In this document: positions 53,705 to 62,860 of the stretch, in pieces | Layout: each line of letters opens with the position of its first letter | How positions within the stretch are numbered: the first letter of the stretch is position 1 | Assembly (NCBI GenBank): GCA_902521315.1 | Contig: CABYRH010000001.1 | Coordinates: 62,001-126,000 of the forward strand | Direction: 5' to 3' | Length of the DNA stretch: 64,000 nt | Source of the DNA: an uncultured Alphaproteobacteria bacterium | Lineage (GTDB): Bacteria; Pseudomonadota; Alphaproteobacteria; HIMB59; GCA-002718135 | Position numbers and translations under genes: made by a program | The notes under the pieces: generated by a model | The model's input: the letters and a program-made list of their open reading frames with translations, nothing else | Databases searched by the model: none | What the model was told of the DNA's origin: nothing

Positions 53705-55009
53705 CTAAGCCTTAACTTCCACCAATTCTTCAAAACGTGTTGTGTAACATGGGGATATGTTTTCTCTTCTCATTTTCCATATTTTTTCTATACCTTCAGA
53801 GGCTATCTTCAACGTTGAACTTCCATATCTAGAATTAATATTATCAATAGTATTCATTATTCTATCTGATGTATCACGGTCATAATCAAGCAATCCTCTA
53901 GTTACATTATGTCTGCTAAGACCACATAATATAATTCCAGCTTTTTTATAACGAAATCCTGGTCGATATATTTTTCTAATTCCTTCAAGAGCTCTTTTAA
54001 CAATTTTTATGCTATTATTTGTTGGAAAAGGTAAATGTAGTTTTATTGAATTTGAATATTGTTTCTCTCTTCTATTAAAATGATTTGTCAAAACAAAAAT
54101 ACTCATCGACTCAGCGACTAACCCTTCTTCCCTTATCTTCTCTGATACTCTTGATCCATAAGTTGATATTGATTCCTCCAAATCAAATAGTTTTTCTATT
54201 GGCTGACTAAATGATCTTGAAACACAGCAACTTTGTTTATCACTTGGAACCAAATCAAGTTCTAAACACGATACACTATTTAATTCTAGGTAGGTCTTCT
54301 CTCCCACTACACCCATATTTTTTCTTATCCATCCTCTGTCCATTTGTGAAAATTGATAAGCATTATGAATATTATATTTTTTCAGGAAAAGAGATAATCT
54401 TCTTCCAATGCCCCATACTTCTTCAATAGATGTTAATTCTAATGCTTTTTTTATTTCTATTTTATTTTTTAGTATGCACACACCTTTATGGTCCGGTTGT
54501 TTTTTTGCTAAATGATTAGCTATTTTTGATAGTGTTTTTGTTGGACCCACTCCAATACTAACTGGAATACCAACCCACCTCTTAATTGTTTGTCTAATAT
54601 GTCTGCAATAAGTGTTTAGCTCATAGTTCTCAAAACCATTTAAACCAAGAAATGCTTCATCTATAGAGTAGATTTCTACCTCTGAAGAGAAACTTGATAA
54701 AGTCTCCATTACTCTCTGAGAAATATCACCATACAAAGAATAATTAGATGAAAAAACTTTAACATCATTTTTTTCAATAATATTTTTTGCTTTAAAATAA
54801 GGTTCACCCATTTTTATCCCCAATTTTTTTGCTTCTTTTGATCGCGCAATAATACAACCATCATTATTGGAAAGTACAACAATTGGTTTTCCTATAAGTT
54901 TTGGGTTAAATATTCTTTCACATGACGCATAAAAATTATTGCAATCTATCAGTGCTATAGATTGATTTACTGAGTTATGATTTCTATTAAGTAGTTTTGT
55001 GTATGACAT
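53705..55009 (-). CDS. umuC: DNA polymerase V catalytic subunit UmuC
   Basis: 434-residue Y-family translesion polymerase. IALIDCNNFYASCERIFNP (metal Asp), VVLSNNDGCIIARS, EIYSIDEAFLG (catalytic Asp-Glu) and PVSIGVGPTKTLSKIANHLAKK are all intact, followed by the helix-hairpin-helix EEVWGIGRRL and the little-finger domain. It copies past lesions during the SOS response. It overlaps umuD by 23 bases and ends next to tRNA-Asn. Length is close to E. coli UmuC (422). Confidence 0.96.
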   Translation of the reverse strand: MSYTKLLNRNHNSVNQSIALIDCNNFYASCERIFNPKLIGKPIVVLSNNDGCIIARSKEAKKLGIKMGEPYFKAKNIIEKNDVKVFSSNYSLYGDISQRVMETLSSFSSEVEIYSIDEAFLGLNGFENYELNTYCRHIRQTIKRWVGIPVSIGVGPTKTLSKIANHLAKKQPDHKGVCILKNKIEIKKALELTSIEEVWGIGRRLSLFLKKYNIHNAYQFSQMDRGWIRKNMGVVGEKTYLELNSVSCLELDLVPSDKQSCCVSRSFSQPIEKLFDLEESISTYGSRVSEKIREEGLVAESMSIFVLTNHFNRREKQYSNSIKLHLPFPTNNSIKIVKRALEGIRKIYRPGFRYKKAGIILCGLSRHNVTRGLLDYDRDTSDRIMNTIDNINSRYGSSTLKIASEGIEKIWKMRRENISPCYTTRFEELVEVKA

Positions 55010-55424
55010 ATGTCACTACCCCCCATATGAAACACTCCATTTCTTCTTTAACTTGAATACTAGGATACTCACTATTGGCAGAAATTAAAAATAGTGACTG
55101 ATCTTTCTTTTTCAGTTTTTTAACTGTTAGGTCACCAAAGATGGAGGCTATAACAATATTGTCGTTACGAGGTGTAATACTTCTATCAACAATAAGTAAA
55201 TCGCCTGATAATATGCCTGCATCGGTCATAGAAGGGCCATTAGCTCTAACGATATAGGTTGCTGTTGGACGTTGAACCAAATATTCATTAAGATCAAGTT
55301 TGTTTTCCATATAATCAGTAGCTGGAGATGGAAAACCTGCAGATACTGTATCAAGAAAATAAGGTGTTATTTGATCTCCTTTGGATTCAGCTTTGAATAT
55401 TAAGTTTTCTATTTTTTTAGACAT
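54987..55424 (-). CDS. umuD: SOS mutagenesis protein UmuD
   Basis: 145-residue LexA-type autopeptidase. The cleavage site is Ala29-Gly30 in DTVSAGFPSP, the nucleophile is Ser65 in NGPSMTDAGI and the general base Lys102 in DLTVKKL. After RecA-stimulated self-cleavage, UmuD' dimerises with UmuC to form polymerase V. The ATG at 55424 follows a 62-base leader that starts at a consensus alphaproteobacterial LexA box. Confidence 0.95.
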   Translation of the reverse strand: MSKKIENLIFKAESKGDQITPYFLDTVSAGFPSPATDYMENKLDLNEYLVQRPTATYIVRANGPSMTDAGILSGDLLIVDRSITPRNDNIVIASIFGDLTVKKLKKKDQSLFLISANSEYPSIQVKEEMECFIWGVVTYVIHKTT

Positions 55425-55462
55425 AATATTAGAAAAAATATTTAAATAATTGATAAATAATA

Positions 55463-55501
55463 ATTATATTATTTATAAAATTATTTGTTCTACTTTTGTT
55501 C
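55463..55501 (-). promoter_or_regulatory. LexA (SOS) box and promoter of umuDC
   Basis: GTTC-N7-GTTC at 55487-55501 (GAAC-N7-GAAC on the gene strand) is the direct-repeat LexA site of Alphaproteobacteria. A perfect TATAAT on the minus strand at 55468-55463 with a 17-base spacer puts the -35 at 55491-55486, inside the box, so bound LexA would block RNA polymerase directly. Confidence 0.88.
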
Positions 55502-55563
55502 TAATTTATTCAGAATGAGAAAAAAGTCAATATAATATTTCTAAAATACTGTTAAAAAACGCT

Positions 55564-56265
55564 ATGACAAAATTATTCGAAGATGATGCATACATTAAAG
55601 AATTTAAAGCAAAAATTATAGGTATTGTGAAAGAAGAAAATCGTATTGAGCTAGATAAAACAGCATTTTATGCAAAAAGTGGTGGTCAACCTGGGGACAC
55701 AGGAGCAATAGAAGCTGAAAGCATAAAAATACAAGTTTTAGATACTATTAAAGAAAATAATAAAATAATAAATATTGTAGATGATCTTAAAGATCTTGAA
55801 GAGAATACTGACATAATTGGAATAATAAATTGGGATTTAAGATACAAGCATATGAGAATGCATACTGCACTGCACTTGTTATGCTCTATAGTCCCTTTAG
55901 GAGTAACTGGCGGTCAAATTGGTTATGAAAAAAGTCGATTAGATTTTAATGATCCAGATAAACAAATAAATAAAGAAGAATTAGAAGAAAAAATAAATTT
56001 GTTGGTTGAAGATAATCATACCGTTACTAGTGAAATAATTGAAAGTAGTATATTGGAAGAAAAACCTGAGCTAGTCAGAACTATGTCAGTAAAACCTCCT
56101 CAAGTAGATGGTAAAATAAGATTAATTAGAATTGGTGATGTTGATTTACAACCTTGTGGTGGTACACATGTGAAATCAACTAACGAGATTGGTAAAATTC
56201 AAATCGGCAAAATAGAAAATAAAGGTAAAATGAATAGAAGAGTTAATTTATTGTTATCTTCTTAA
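55564..56265 (+). CDS. Alanyl-tRNA editing protein (AlaX)
   Basis: 233-residue stand-alone homologue of the editing domain of AlaRS. FYAKSGGQPGDTGAI is the N-terminal glycine-rich motif, MHTALHLLCSIV contains the HxxxH zinc ligands, and CGGTHVKSTNEIG the Cys and His ligands. It removes serine or glycine mischarged on tRNA-Ala. It is divergent from umuD across the SOS region. A TATAAT at 55531-55536 may be its own -10. It converges on aapP with a one-base gap. Confidence 0.9.
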   Translation: MTKLFEDDAYIKEFKAKIIGIVKEENRIELDKTAFYAKSGGQPGDTGAIEAESIKIQVLDTIKENNKIINIVDDLKDLEENTDIIGIINWDLRYKHMRMHTALHLLCSIVPLGVTGGQIGYEKSRLDFNDPDKQINKEELEEKINLLVEDNHTVTSEIIESSILEEKPELVRTMSVKPPQVDGKIRLIRIGDVDLQPCGGTHVKSTNEIGKIQIGKIENKGKMNRRVNLLLSS

Positions 56266-56266
56266 A

Positions 56267-57010
56267 TTACTGATGAAGAATCTGACTTAAAAATAACTTT
56301 GTACGATCACTCTCTGGATTATTAAAAAACTTATCTGGACTAGCTTCCTCAACAATTTTACCTTCATCCATAAATACCATTCTATCAGCTACTGTCTTAG
56401 CAAAACCCATTTCGTGGGTAACAACAATCATGGTCATTCCACCGTTTGCCAAATCAACCATAACATCTAAAACTTCTTTAATCATTTCAGGATCTAGAGC
56501 TGAAGTTGGTTCATCAAAAAGCATAATGTTAGGATTCATTGCAAGGGATCTAGCAATTGCTACTCTTTGTTGTTGACCTCCAGATAATTGACCAGGATAC
56601 TTGTTGGCTTGTTCAGGAATTTTTACTATTTCTAACTGTCTCATAGCCAGTTCCTCTGCTTCCGCCTTTGGCATTTTTTTAACCCAAATTGGAGCTAGTG
56701 TTATATTTTCTTTTACAGATAAATGAGGGAATAAATTAAATTGCTGAAATACCATTCCAACTTCTTTTCTAACATTATCAATATTTTTTAAGTTTCCTGT
56801 TAACTCAATTCCATCAACAACAATTGAACCTTCTTGGTGTTCTTCCAATCTGTTAATACATCTGATCATTGTGGATTTACCAGAACCAGAAGGACCACAA
56901 ACTACAATTCTTTCTTTCTTCTTCACTTCAAGATTTACATCTTGTAATACATGAAAGTCTCCAAACCACTTGTTAACATTTTTTAATGAAATTATAGATT
57001 CTTCACTCAT
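56267..57010 (-). CDS. aapP: General L-amino-acid ABC transporter ATPase AapP
   Basis: 247-residue ATPase. Walker [10 protein letters not shown] (about residues 38-46), signature [17 protein letters not shown], Walker [16 protein letters not shown] and the H-loop VVTHEM are all intact, of the GlnQ/HisP polar amino-acid class. It is the last gene of the aapJQMP operon, one base after aapM. Confidence 0.95.
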   Translation of the reverse strand: MSEESIISLKNVNKWFGDFHVLQDVNLEVKKKERIVVCGPSGSGKSTMIRCINRLEEHQEGSIVVDGIELTGNLKNIDNVRKEVGMVFQQFNLFPHLSVKENITLAPIWVKKMPKAEAEELAMRQLEIVKIPEQANKYPGQLSGGQQQRVAIARSLAMNPNIMLFDEPTSALDPEMIKEVLDVMVDLANGGMTMIVVTHEMGFAKTVADRMVFMDEGKIVEEASPDKFFNNPESDRTKLFLSQILHQ

Positions 57011-57011
57011 T

Positions 57012-58145
57012 TTAATCAGCCCCCATATTAATACCTGTTTTTAATTTCTTTTCCAAATACAAACTGTATCTAGACATTCCAAATGTGAATATAAAAAATA
57101 CCAAACTTACAAAAAAATAAATTTCATAAGATAAACCTAACCAATTGGTATCCGCTAAAGTACCTCTTCCAATTCCTAATAAATCCAATATTCCTACAAT
57201 AATAACTAAAGTTGTATCCTTAAATAAACCTATAGATGTGTTGACAATTGGTGGTATGGAAATTCTAATAGCTTGAGGAAGTATTATTAATAAATTCATT
57301 CTCCAATAAGACATCCCAAGTGATTTAGCAGCTTCATATTGACCAGGAGGTATTGCCTGTAGTCCTCCTCGTATAACTTCTGCCATATAAGCGGATTGAA
57401 ATAAAGTAACTGCAACAAGAACTCTTACCAAACCATCCATATCTATTCCTTCTGGTAAAAAAAGAGGAAGCATTACCATTCCAAAGAATAATAAAGTTAT
57501 AAGAGGAACACCTCTAATAAACTCAATAAACAATGTACACATCATGCTTATAACTGGCAATTTAGATCTTCGGCCTAAAGCCAACATAATTCCAATAGGA
57601 AAAGCTAATGCGATTCCAGTACAGCCTAGGACAAGTGTTACTAGAAGACCTCCCCATTTGTTAGTAGAGACTTCAGTAAATCCCAAGCCACCATTAAGTA
57701 AAAAATAAGCAATAACTGGAAAAATGTATGTAAAATATAAAAAGTACTTTCTATATGGAAGTTTTGTATACAAAAGAGGTAGAAGCGCAAAAGCTAACAT
57801 AAAATATGCTAAATTAACTCTCCAAACTTCAACCTTTGGATAAAATCCATAAATAAATTGATAAAATCTTACATATATAACTGCCCAACAAGCTCCACCA
57901 TTTTCAGGATCTAAATTTCGTGAACACATTTCTTGGTTAGTAATTTGTTCACCAAGATAATTATATTTAAAATCAGCTGAAAATATTGTCCAATCTAAAA
58001 TCCAAGGAATAAACTGATACAAACAATAAATAACAAATAAAGTTATTAATGAGTTTGTCCAATTGAAAAATAAATTGATTCGTAACCAACCAATAATACC
58101 TGTTGTTGCTACTGGTGGTTTTCTAACTTCATTCATTTCGTTCAT
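57012..58145 (-). CDS. aapM: General L-amino-acid ABC transporter permease AapM
   Basis: 377-residue permease. The long N-terminal region (about 180 residues with extra helices and a periplasmic segment rich in Cys and Asn) before the HisMQ-like core is the AapM/BztC layout. The EAA loop is [23 protein letters not shown] near residue 275. It overlaps aapQ by one base. Two ATGs (residues 1 and 4) are both possible starts. Confidence 0.94.
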   Translation of the reverse strand: MNEMNEVRKPPVATTGIIGWLRINLFFNWTNSLITLFVIYCLYQFIPWILDWTIFSADFKYNYLGEQITNQEMCSRNLDPENGGACWAVIYVRFYQFIYGFYPKVEVWRVNLAYFMLAFALLPLLYTKLPYRKYFLYFTYIFPVIAYFLLNGGLGFTEVSTNKWGGLLVTLVLGCTGIALAFPIGIMLALGRRSKLPVISMMCTLFIEFIRGVPLITLLFFGMVMLPLFLPEGIDMDGLVRVLVAVTLFQSAYMAEVIRGGLQAIPPGQYEAAKSLGMSYWRMNLLIILPQAIRISIPPIVNTSIGLFKDTTLVIIVGILDLLGIGRGTLADTNWLGLSYEIYFFVSLVFFIFTFGMSRYSLYLEKKLKTGINMGAD

Positions 58146-59308
58146 TACTTTTCCTTAAATTGTATACTTCTATTATAAATGTTCATAAAGAAAGATATTG
58201 TCAGACTAATTGACAAATAAGTTGCCATAACAATTGCCATACATTCAATAGCTTGACCAGTTTGATTTAAACTTATTCCTCCAAAACCGTGAACAAGGTC
58301 AGCATATCCGACAGCAATTCCTAAAGAAGAATTTTTAGTTAAGTTTAGATACTGACTTGTTAGTGGAGGGACAATCACTCTGAGAGCTTGAGGAATAATT
58401 ATTAGTCTCATTATCCATGTTTGTTTTAAGCCTATAGCAGCTGAAGCCTCTCTTTGTCCTTTTGAAACAGACATTATACCTGCTCTAACAATTTCAGAAA
58501 TGAAGGCTGCAGTGTAAATTGATAAAGCTAAAAACATTGCTATAAATTCAGGTCTAATAACTAAACCGCCTTTAAAATTAAAACCTTTTAATTCTGGATG
58601 CTCAAAAGATAAAGGTGAGCCAAGAATAAAAAATAAAATTAATGGCACAATGAATATTAATCCGAATGAACTTGAGAATACTGGGAATTGTTGACCTGTC
58701 TTATCTTGTCTTTTTTTTGCCCATCTATTTATTAAGAAACTTGAAATAAAAGCCAATACAATTGCAATTAATACATATGAAAATCCACTTTCAAATATTG
58801 GTCTTGGAGAATACAATCCCCTGTTAGAAATATAAAATACATCAAGAACTTGTAATGATTGCTTAACACGAGGAAGTTGAATTAAAATACTATACCATAA
58901 AATTATTTGAAGAAGTAAGGGTACATTTCTTGAAAATTCAACGTAAATATAAACTAGTCGACTTAATAACCAATTTGAAGATAGTCTTACTATACCCAAT
59001 ATAAAACCTAAAATAGTAGCTGCTATACACCCTGTAATTGATACCAAAAGAGTATTTAAGACTCCAACAAAATAAACTTTTAAATGTGTATCGGTTGATT
59101 TAAATTCCAAGAAAGGTGAAAAACTTATATCAAATCCAGCTGGATTTTGAAGAAAGCTCCAACCAGTTGCGATATTTCTTTTTTCTAAGTTGTAAGAGGT
59201 TGTGCTTATTACAAAGAACAAACCCAAGGCAAATAAACCTACAACTAAAGTCTGAAAAAAAATGGATCTAAATTTTTCATCAGAAAAGAAACCTAAATTA
59301 GATCGCAT
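58145..59308 (-). CDS. aapQ: General L-amino-acid ABC transporter permease AapQ
   Basis: 387-residue permease with the AapQ/BztB layout: an N-terminal helix, GWSFLQNPAGFDIS, a core with EFSRNVPLLLQIILWY, and the EAA loop REASAAIGLKQTWIMRLIIIPQALRV near residue 285. The ATG has no ribosome site and lies 13 bases after the T-run of the aapJ terminator, so its level depends on read-through. Confidence 0.94.
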   Translation of the reverse strand: MRSNLGFFSDEKFRSIFFQTLVVGLFALGLFFVISTTSYNLEKRNIATGWSFLQNPAGFDISFSPFLEFKSTDTHLKVYFVGVLNTLLVSITGCIAATILGFILGIVRLSSNWLLSRLVYIYVEFSRNVPLLLQIILWYSILIQLPRVKQSLQVLDVFYISNRGLYSPRPIFESGFSYVLIAIVLAFISSFLINRWAKKRQDKTGQQFPVFSSSFGLIFIVPLILFFILGSPLSFEHPELKGFNFKGGLVIRPEFIAMFLALSIYTAAFISEIVRAGIMSVSKGQREASAAIGLKQTWIMRLIIIPQALRVIVPPLTSQYLNLTKNSSLGIAVGYADLVHGFGGISLNQTGQAIECMAIVMATYLSISLTISFFMNIYNRSIQFKEK

Positions 59309-59320
59309 AGTATTATATAC

Positions 59321-59353
59321 AAAAAAAATGGGGGGTTTAAAACCCCCCGTTTT
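59321..59353 (-). terminator. Strong hairpin terminator between aapJ and aapQ
   Basis: On the minus strand GGGGGG pairs with CCCCCC across TTTTAAA, flanked by AAAA/TTTT pairing and followed by eight T. Six consecutive G-C pairs are rare in this genome. It should end most transcripts after aapJ, giving far more binding protein than transporter. Confidence 0.93.
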
Positions 59354-59368
59354 AAATTTAATTAAGAT

Positions 59369-60373
59369 TTATCTGAATGGAGGTGCGTATAAAATACCAC
59401 CTTGAGTCCATAGAGCATTTAAACCTCTTGCAATTTCTAGAGGTGTGTCTGGACCTACGTTTGCTTCGTATGATTCTGAGTAGTTACCAATTTGTTTAAT
59501 AATTTGGTAAGCCCAATCATTACTTAGCTCAAGCATTTCTCCATAGTTACCTTCAACACCAAGAAGTCTTAGTACTTCAGGAACATTAGAGCTCATTTGA
59601 GCATCAACGTTTTCAGATGTAATACCTAGTTCTTCAGCAATAATCATTGCATTTAAAGACCAACGAACTACGTCACCCCACTGGTGATCACCATGTCTTA
59701 CAAGTGGACCAAGTGGTTCTTTTGAAATAATTTCTGGTAAAACAACCCATTTATCTGGATTAGAAGCAGCAGCTCTTGTTGAAGAAAGACCTGAAGCATC
59801 AGTTGTGTATACGTCACATCTTCCAGCAAATAAGTTTTCTTTACCTTCATCATTAGTTTCAATTGGAAGTGCTTCGTAGCTAATTCCATTTAATCTAAAG
59901 AAGTCAGCAAGGTTTAACTCTGTAGTAGTACCAGTTTGGATACATACAGTAGCACCATCAAGCTCAGTTGCACTTGATACACCAAGAGCAGATGGAACCA
60001 TGAAACCTTGTCCATCGTAGAAGTTTACACCTACGAACTCAAAACCAAGATTAACATCACGGCTAATTGTCCAAGTTGTATTTCTCGCTAACATATCAAC
60101 TTCACCTGAAGCTAATGTTGGGAAACGAGATTTACCAGTCGTTGTAATAAATTCTACTTTTGAACGGTCTCCAAAAACAGCTACAGCAACAGCACGACAC
60201 ATATCTGCATCTAGACCAGCCCATTCACCGCTATCATCTGGAGCAGCAAAACCAGCAAGACCAGTTGTTACTCCACATTTTAGAAAACCTCTATTTTTAA
60301 CATCATCAAGAGTTCCAGCATGTGCTGAAAAAGCAAACGCTACAACTGCAAAGATAGATAATAGTTTTTTCAT
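59369..60373 (-). CDS. aapJ: General L-amino-acid ABC transporter binding protein AapJ
   Basis: 334-residue periplasmic binding protein with a signal peptide cut after AHA (residue 19). GFLKCGVTTGLAGFA, GLDADMCRAVAVAVFGD, FPTLASGEVDMLARNTTWT and DVYTTDASGL are family signatures. The codon usage is more GC-rich than its neighbours, as expected for an abundant protein. It has a CGGAG ribosome site and lies first in aapJQMP. Broad-range L-amino-acid uptake is the known role. Confidence 0.96.
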   Translation of the reverse strand: MKKLLSIFAVVAFAFSAHAGTLDDVKNRGFLKCGVTTGLAGFAAPDDSGEWAGLDADMCRAVAVAVFGDRSKVEFITTTGKSRFPTLASGEVDMLARNTTWTISRDVNLGFEFVGVNFYDGQGFMVPSALGVSSATELDGATVCIQTGTTTELNLADFFRLNGISYEALPIETNDEGKENLFAGRCDVYTTDASGLSSTRAAASNPDKWVVLPEIISKEPLGPLVRHGDHQWGDVVRWSLNAMIIAEELGITSENVDAQMSSNVPEVLRLLGVEGNYGEMLELSNDWAYQIIKQIGNYSESYEANVGPDTPLEIARGLNALWTQGGILYAPPFR

Positions 60374-60386
60374 ATTATTTTCTCCG

Positions 60387-60404
60387 TTTAAATAATTATT
60401 TAAA
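60387..60404. repeat. 18-base perfect palindrome before aapJ
   Basis: TTTAAATAATTATTTAAA is fully self-complementary and sits 14 bases upstream of the aapJ ATG start, next to its ribosome site. It could be a regulator site or a weak hairpin that affects translation. It is made only of A and T, so chance is not negligible. Confidence 0.4.
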
Positions 60405-60534
60405 TATCTTTTTTCAAAGATTGCTTCCCTATAACAAATTAATAAGTTAATCCCAATAATAGATTTTTTAAGCTTAAAATTGCCTACTATAATTTGTGTA
60501 TAAAGATTTTGGCTTATACAATATTTAGTTGTTT

Positions 60535-61695
60535 ATGAAAATAAAAACAAAATTAACCAAAATAGGTAGAAATCCTCTTAAACAAAAAGGGTTTATAAAT
60601 CCTGGTACCTATAAGGGTTCTACAATGATCTTTAATACATTTAAAGATTACTTAAACGATATTAAAAATTTTGACGATAGAACAACATTTTATGGAATAA
60701 ATAAAAATCCATTTCATAAGCAATTAGAAGACAGTATTTCTATTTTATATAACTGCAATGATACAGTACTATCACCATCAGGATTAGCCTCTATAGTTAT
60801 TCCTTTTTTTACCTTTTTAAAATCTGGTGATGAGGTTTTAGTAAATGATAGTGTTTATAGTCCTACTAGAACTTTTTGTGAAAATATCCTTAAACAATAT
60901 AATGTTAAAATAAAATATTTTCATCCAACAAAAAATATTAAAAATTTTCAGAAATTAATTAACAGTAAAACAAAGCTAATTTATTTAGAGTCTCCAGGAA
61001 CAGCAACTTTCGATATTATTGATATACCTTTCATTACAAAAATTGCTAAAAAAAATAAAATACCAACTGTTATGGATAATACTTGGGCCTCACCTTTATT
61101 TTGTAATCCAATTAAATTAGGTATCGATATTATTATAGATGCAGGAACTAAATATATAAACGGTCACTCGGATGTATTAATAGGTTTCGTTTCATCTAAT
61201 AAAAAATATTCCAAAAAAATAAGATCAACTTCAAAAACTTTAGGCATATGTCCTGGATCAGAAGAAGTGTATTTAGCAATTAGAGGATTGCCAACACTTG
61301 AAATTCGAATGAGAGAAATTGAAAAAAATGCATTATTAATGGCGAAATATTTATTACAACATGATCTTGTATCTGATGTTTTCCATCCAGCATTACCACA
61401 TACAAAAAATCATAAAATATGGAAAAGAGATTTCTCTGGTAGCACTGGTTTATTTTCATTTATGCTAAAAAAGAAATATTCAAATAATCAAATTGAAAAG
61501 TTTTTTAATAAACTTAAAATATTTAAATTGGGATACAGTTGGGGTGGCTTTGATAGTCTTATTACTTTTCCTCCGCTAGATAAAAGAGAGTTTGAAAACA
61601 GAAATACTGGAACTTTAATTAGACTGTATTGTGGATTGGAAGATATTGATGATCAAATAAAAGATATAAAAAGTGCATTAAAAATTTTAAATTAA
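60535..61695 (+). CDS. metC: Cystathionine beta-lyase-like PLP enzyme
   Basis: 386-residue Cys/Met-metabolism PLP enzyme, start at the ATG at 60535 rather than the TTG two codons before. The PLP Lys is in IDAGTKYINGHSD, and SPSGLASIVIPFF, ESPGTATFDI and YSWGGFDSLI are typical of MetC (cystathionine beta-lyase). It would cleave cystathionine to homocysteine, pyruvate and ammonia. It abuts a TauE/SafE transporter gene, so the two are likely co-transcribed. No SAM riboswitch is visible upstream. Confidence 0.88.
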   Translation: MKIKTKLTKIGRNPLKQKGFINPGTYKGSTMIFNTFKDYLNDIKNFDDRTTFYGINKNPFHKQLEDSISILYNCNDTVLSPSGLASIVIPFFTFLKSGDEVLVNDSVYSPTRTFCENILKQYNVKIKYFHPTKNIKNFQKLINSKTKLIYLESPGTATFDIIDIPFITKIAKKNKIPTVMDNTWASPLFCNPIKLGIDIIIDAGTKYINGHSDVLIGFVSSNKKYSKKIRSTSKTLGICPGSEEVYLAIRGLPTLEIRMREIEKNALLMAKYLLQHDLVSDVFHPALPHTKNHKIWKRDFSGSTGLFSFMLKKKYSNNQIEKFFNKLKIFKLGYSWGGFDSLITFPPLDKREFENRNTGTLIRLYCGLEDIDDQIKDIKSALKILN

Positions 61696-62430
61696 ATGGA
61701 CTTATATTTTTATATTTTTGCATCATTGGGAGTTTTCGTATTTGGTTTATCTAAAGGTGGTGTACCTGGGCCAATAGCAATGTTAGCTGTTCCTGTTATG
61801 TCATTTGCGATGAGTCCTTTACAAGCTGCCGGTATTTTGTTGCCACTTTTAATTATAATGGATTTTTCAGCAATCTACTTGTATTGGAAAAAATGGATAA
61901 ATAGTATTTTAAAAATTATAATCCCAGCATCTATAATTGGTATTTTATTTGGAACTCTAACATTTGAATTTACCAATGAAGATCAAATAAGAATAATGGT
62001 TGGTGTTATTTCAATTATTTTTGTTCTAGTTTCTTTTATTCAGAAAAATAATTATTTACTTAAACCAACCAAAGTTAAAGGTTACTTTTGGTCGTCTGTC
62101 GCAGGATATACAAGTTTTTTAATTCATGCAGGAAATCCACCTATCAACTTTTATATGCTTCCTCTAAAGTTAGATAAAATTTCCTTTATTGGCACAATGA
62201 CATTGGCATTTATGGTTATAAATCTTGTCAAATTGATTCCTTATTATTACGTTGGATTATTAGCACCTTCAAATCTTATGATTTCTCTCTATTTACTTCC
62301 ACTAGCTTTTATTAGTGTTTTAATTGGGTACTTTGTGCAAAAAAGAATTCCAGAAAAATTATTTTTTAATATTGTTTATGTTTTGCTTTTTTTAAGTGGA
62401 TGTAAATTAATATACGACGGAATAATTTAA
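61696..62430 (+). CDS. TauE/SafE-family transporter
   Basis: 244-residue membrane protein with about eight helices in two repeats. FGLSKGGVPGP in the first repeat and HAGNPPINFYMLPLKLDK in the second match the TauE/SafE family, which exports sulfite, sulfonates or other organic anions. It starts directly after the metC-like stop, so co-transcription is likely and a sulfur-related cargo is reasonable, but unproven. Confidence 0.88.
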   Translation: MDLYFYIFASLGVFVFGLSKGGVPGPIAMLAVPVMSFAMSPLQAAGILLPLLIIMDFSAIYLYWKKWINSILKIIIPASIIGILFGTLTFEFTNEDQIRIMVGVISIIFVLVSFIQKNNYLLKPTKVKGYFWSSVAGYTSFLIHAGNPPINFYMLPLKLDKISFIGTMTLAFMVINLVKLIPYYYVGLLAPSNLMISLYLLPLAFISVLIGYFVQKRIPEKLFFNIVYVLLFLSGCKLIYDGII

Positions 62431-62443
62431 ATTAGATAGATGG

Positions 62444-62860
62444 TTAAATTTTTGTTTTATAATCTGCTCTTTTGGTTTTTCTAAGACCAAAGGGGCCAGG
62501 AATAAATAATGTCATTGTATTTGTATTTGGTTTTAAATCAACTCTATGTAAATGATCTGCTGATCTAAAACCAATGTAGCCTGGTGATCTCCAAAATTTA
62601 CCTTTATTAGTTGTTTCCCAATAACCACCTTTTAAAATAATTGTTATATAAGGACAAAGATGATTATGAACTCCTTCACCATGATCATCATCTAACATTT
62701 TATGAATTAAGATATTAAATGGAAACCACTTGGGTCTTTTTCTAAATAACAAATAATATCTTTCCATCCATGGTTTGGCCTTATGAAATTCTGGATGCGA
62801 AGGACCTCTGTCCAATACAATCTTTTTTCTTCCTAATTTTTCAAGTATTTTTAAGATCAT
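62444..62860 (-). CDS. Cupin-like protein, unknown function
   Basis: 138-residue protein with a central beta-barrel-like region. EGVHNHLCPYITIILKGGYWE and SADHLHRVDL carry His residues that may bind a metal, as in cysteine-dioxygenase-type cupins. The N-terminus WMERYYLLFRKRPKW is basic. It overlaps the nucleosidase gene by four bases and ends 13 bases from the convergent transporter gene. I do not recognise a specific family; small metal-dependent isomerase, dioxygenase or sensor are all possible. Confidence 0.65.
   Translation of the reverse strand: MILKILEKLGRKKIVLDRGPSHPEFHKAKPWMERYYLLFRKRPKWFPFNILIHKMLDDDHGEGVHNHLCPYITIILKGGYWETTNKGKFWRSPGYIGFRSADHLHRVDLKPNTNTMTLFIPGPFGLRKTKRADYKTKI

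Noticed and set aside
53624..55009. Integrative element at tRNA-Asn
   Set aside because: No integrase, no direct repeat of the tRNA 3' end and no change in base composition across umuDC were seen.
60374..60534. SAM riboswitch before the metC-like gene
   Set aside because: I looked for SAM-II, SAM-V and SAM-I type conserved strings and pseudoknot-forming arms; none were found in the 161-base gap.
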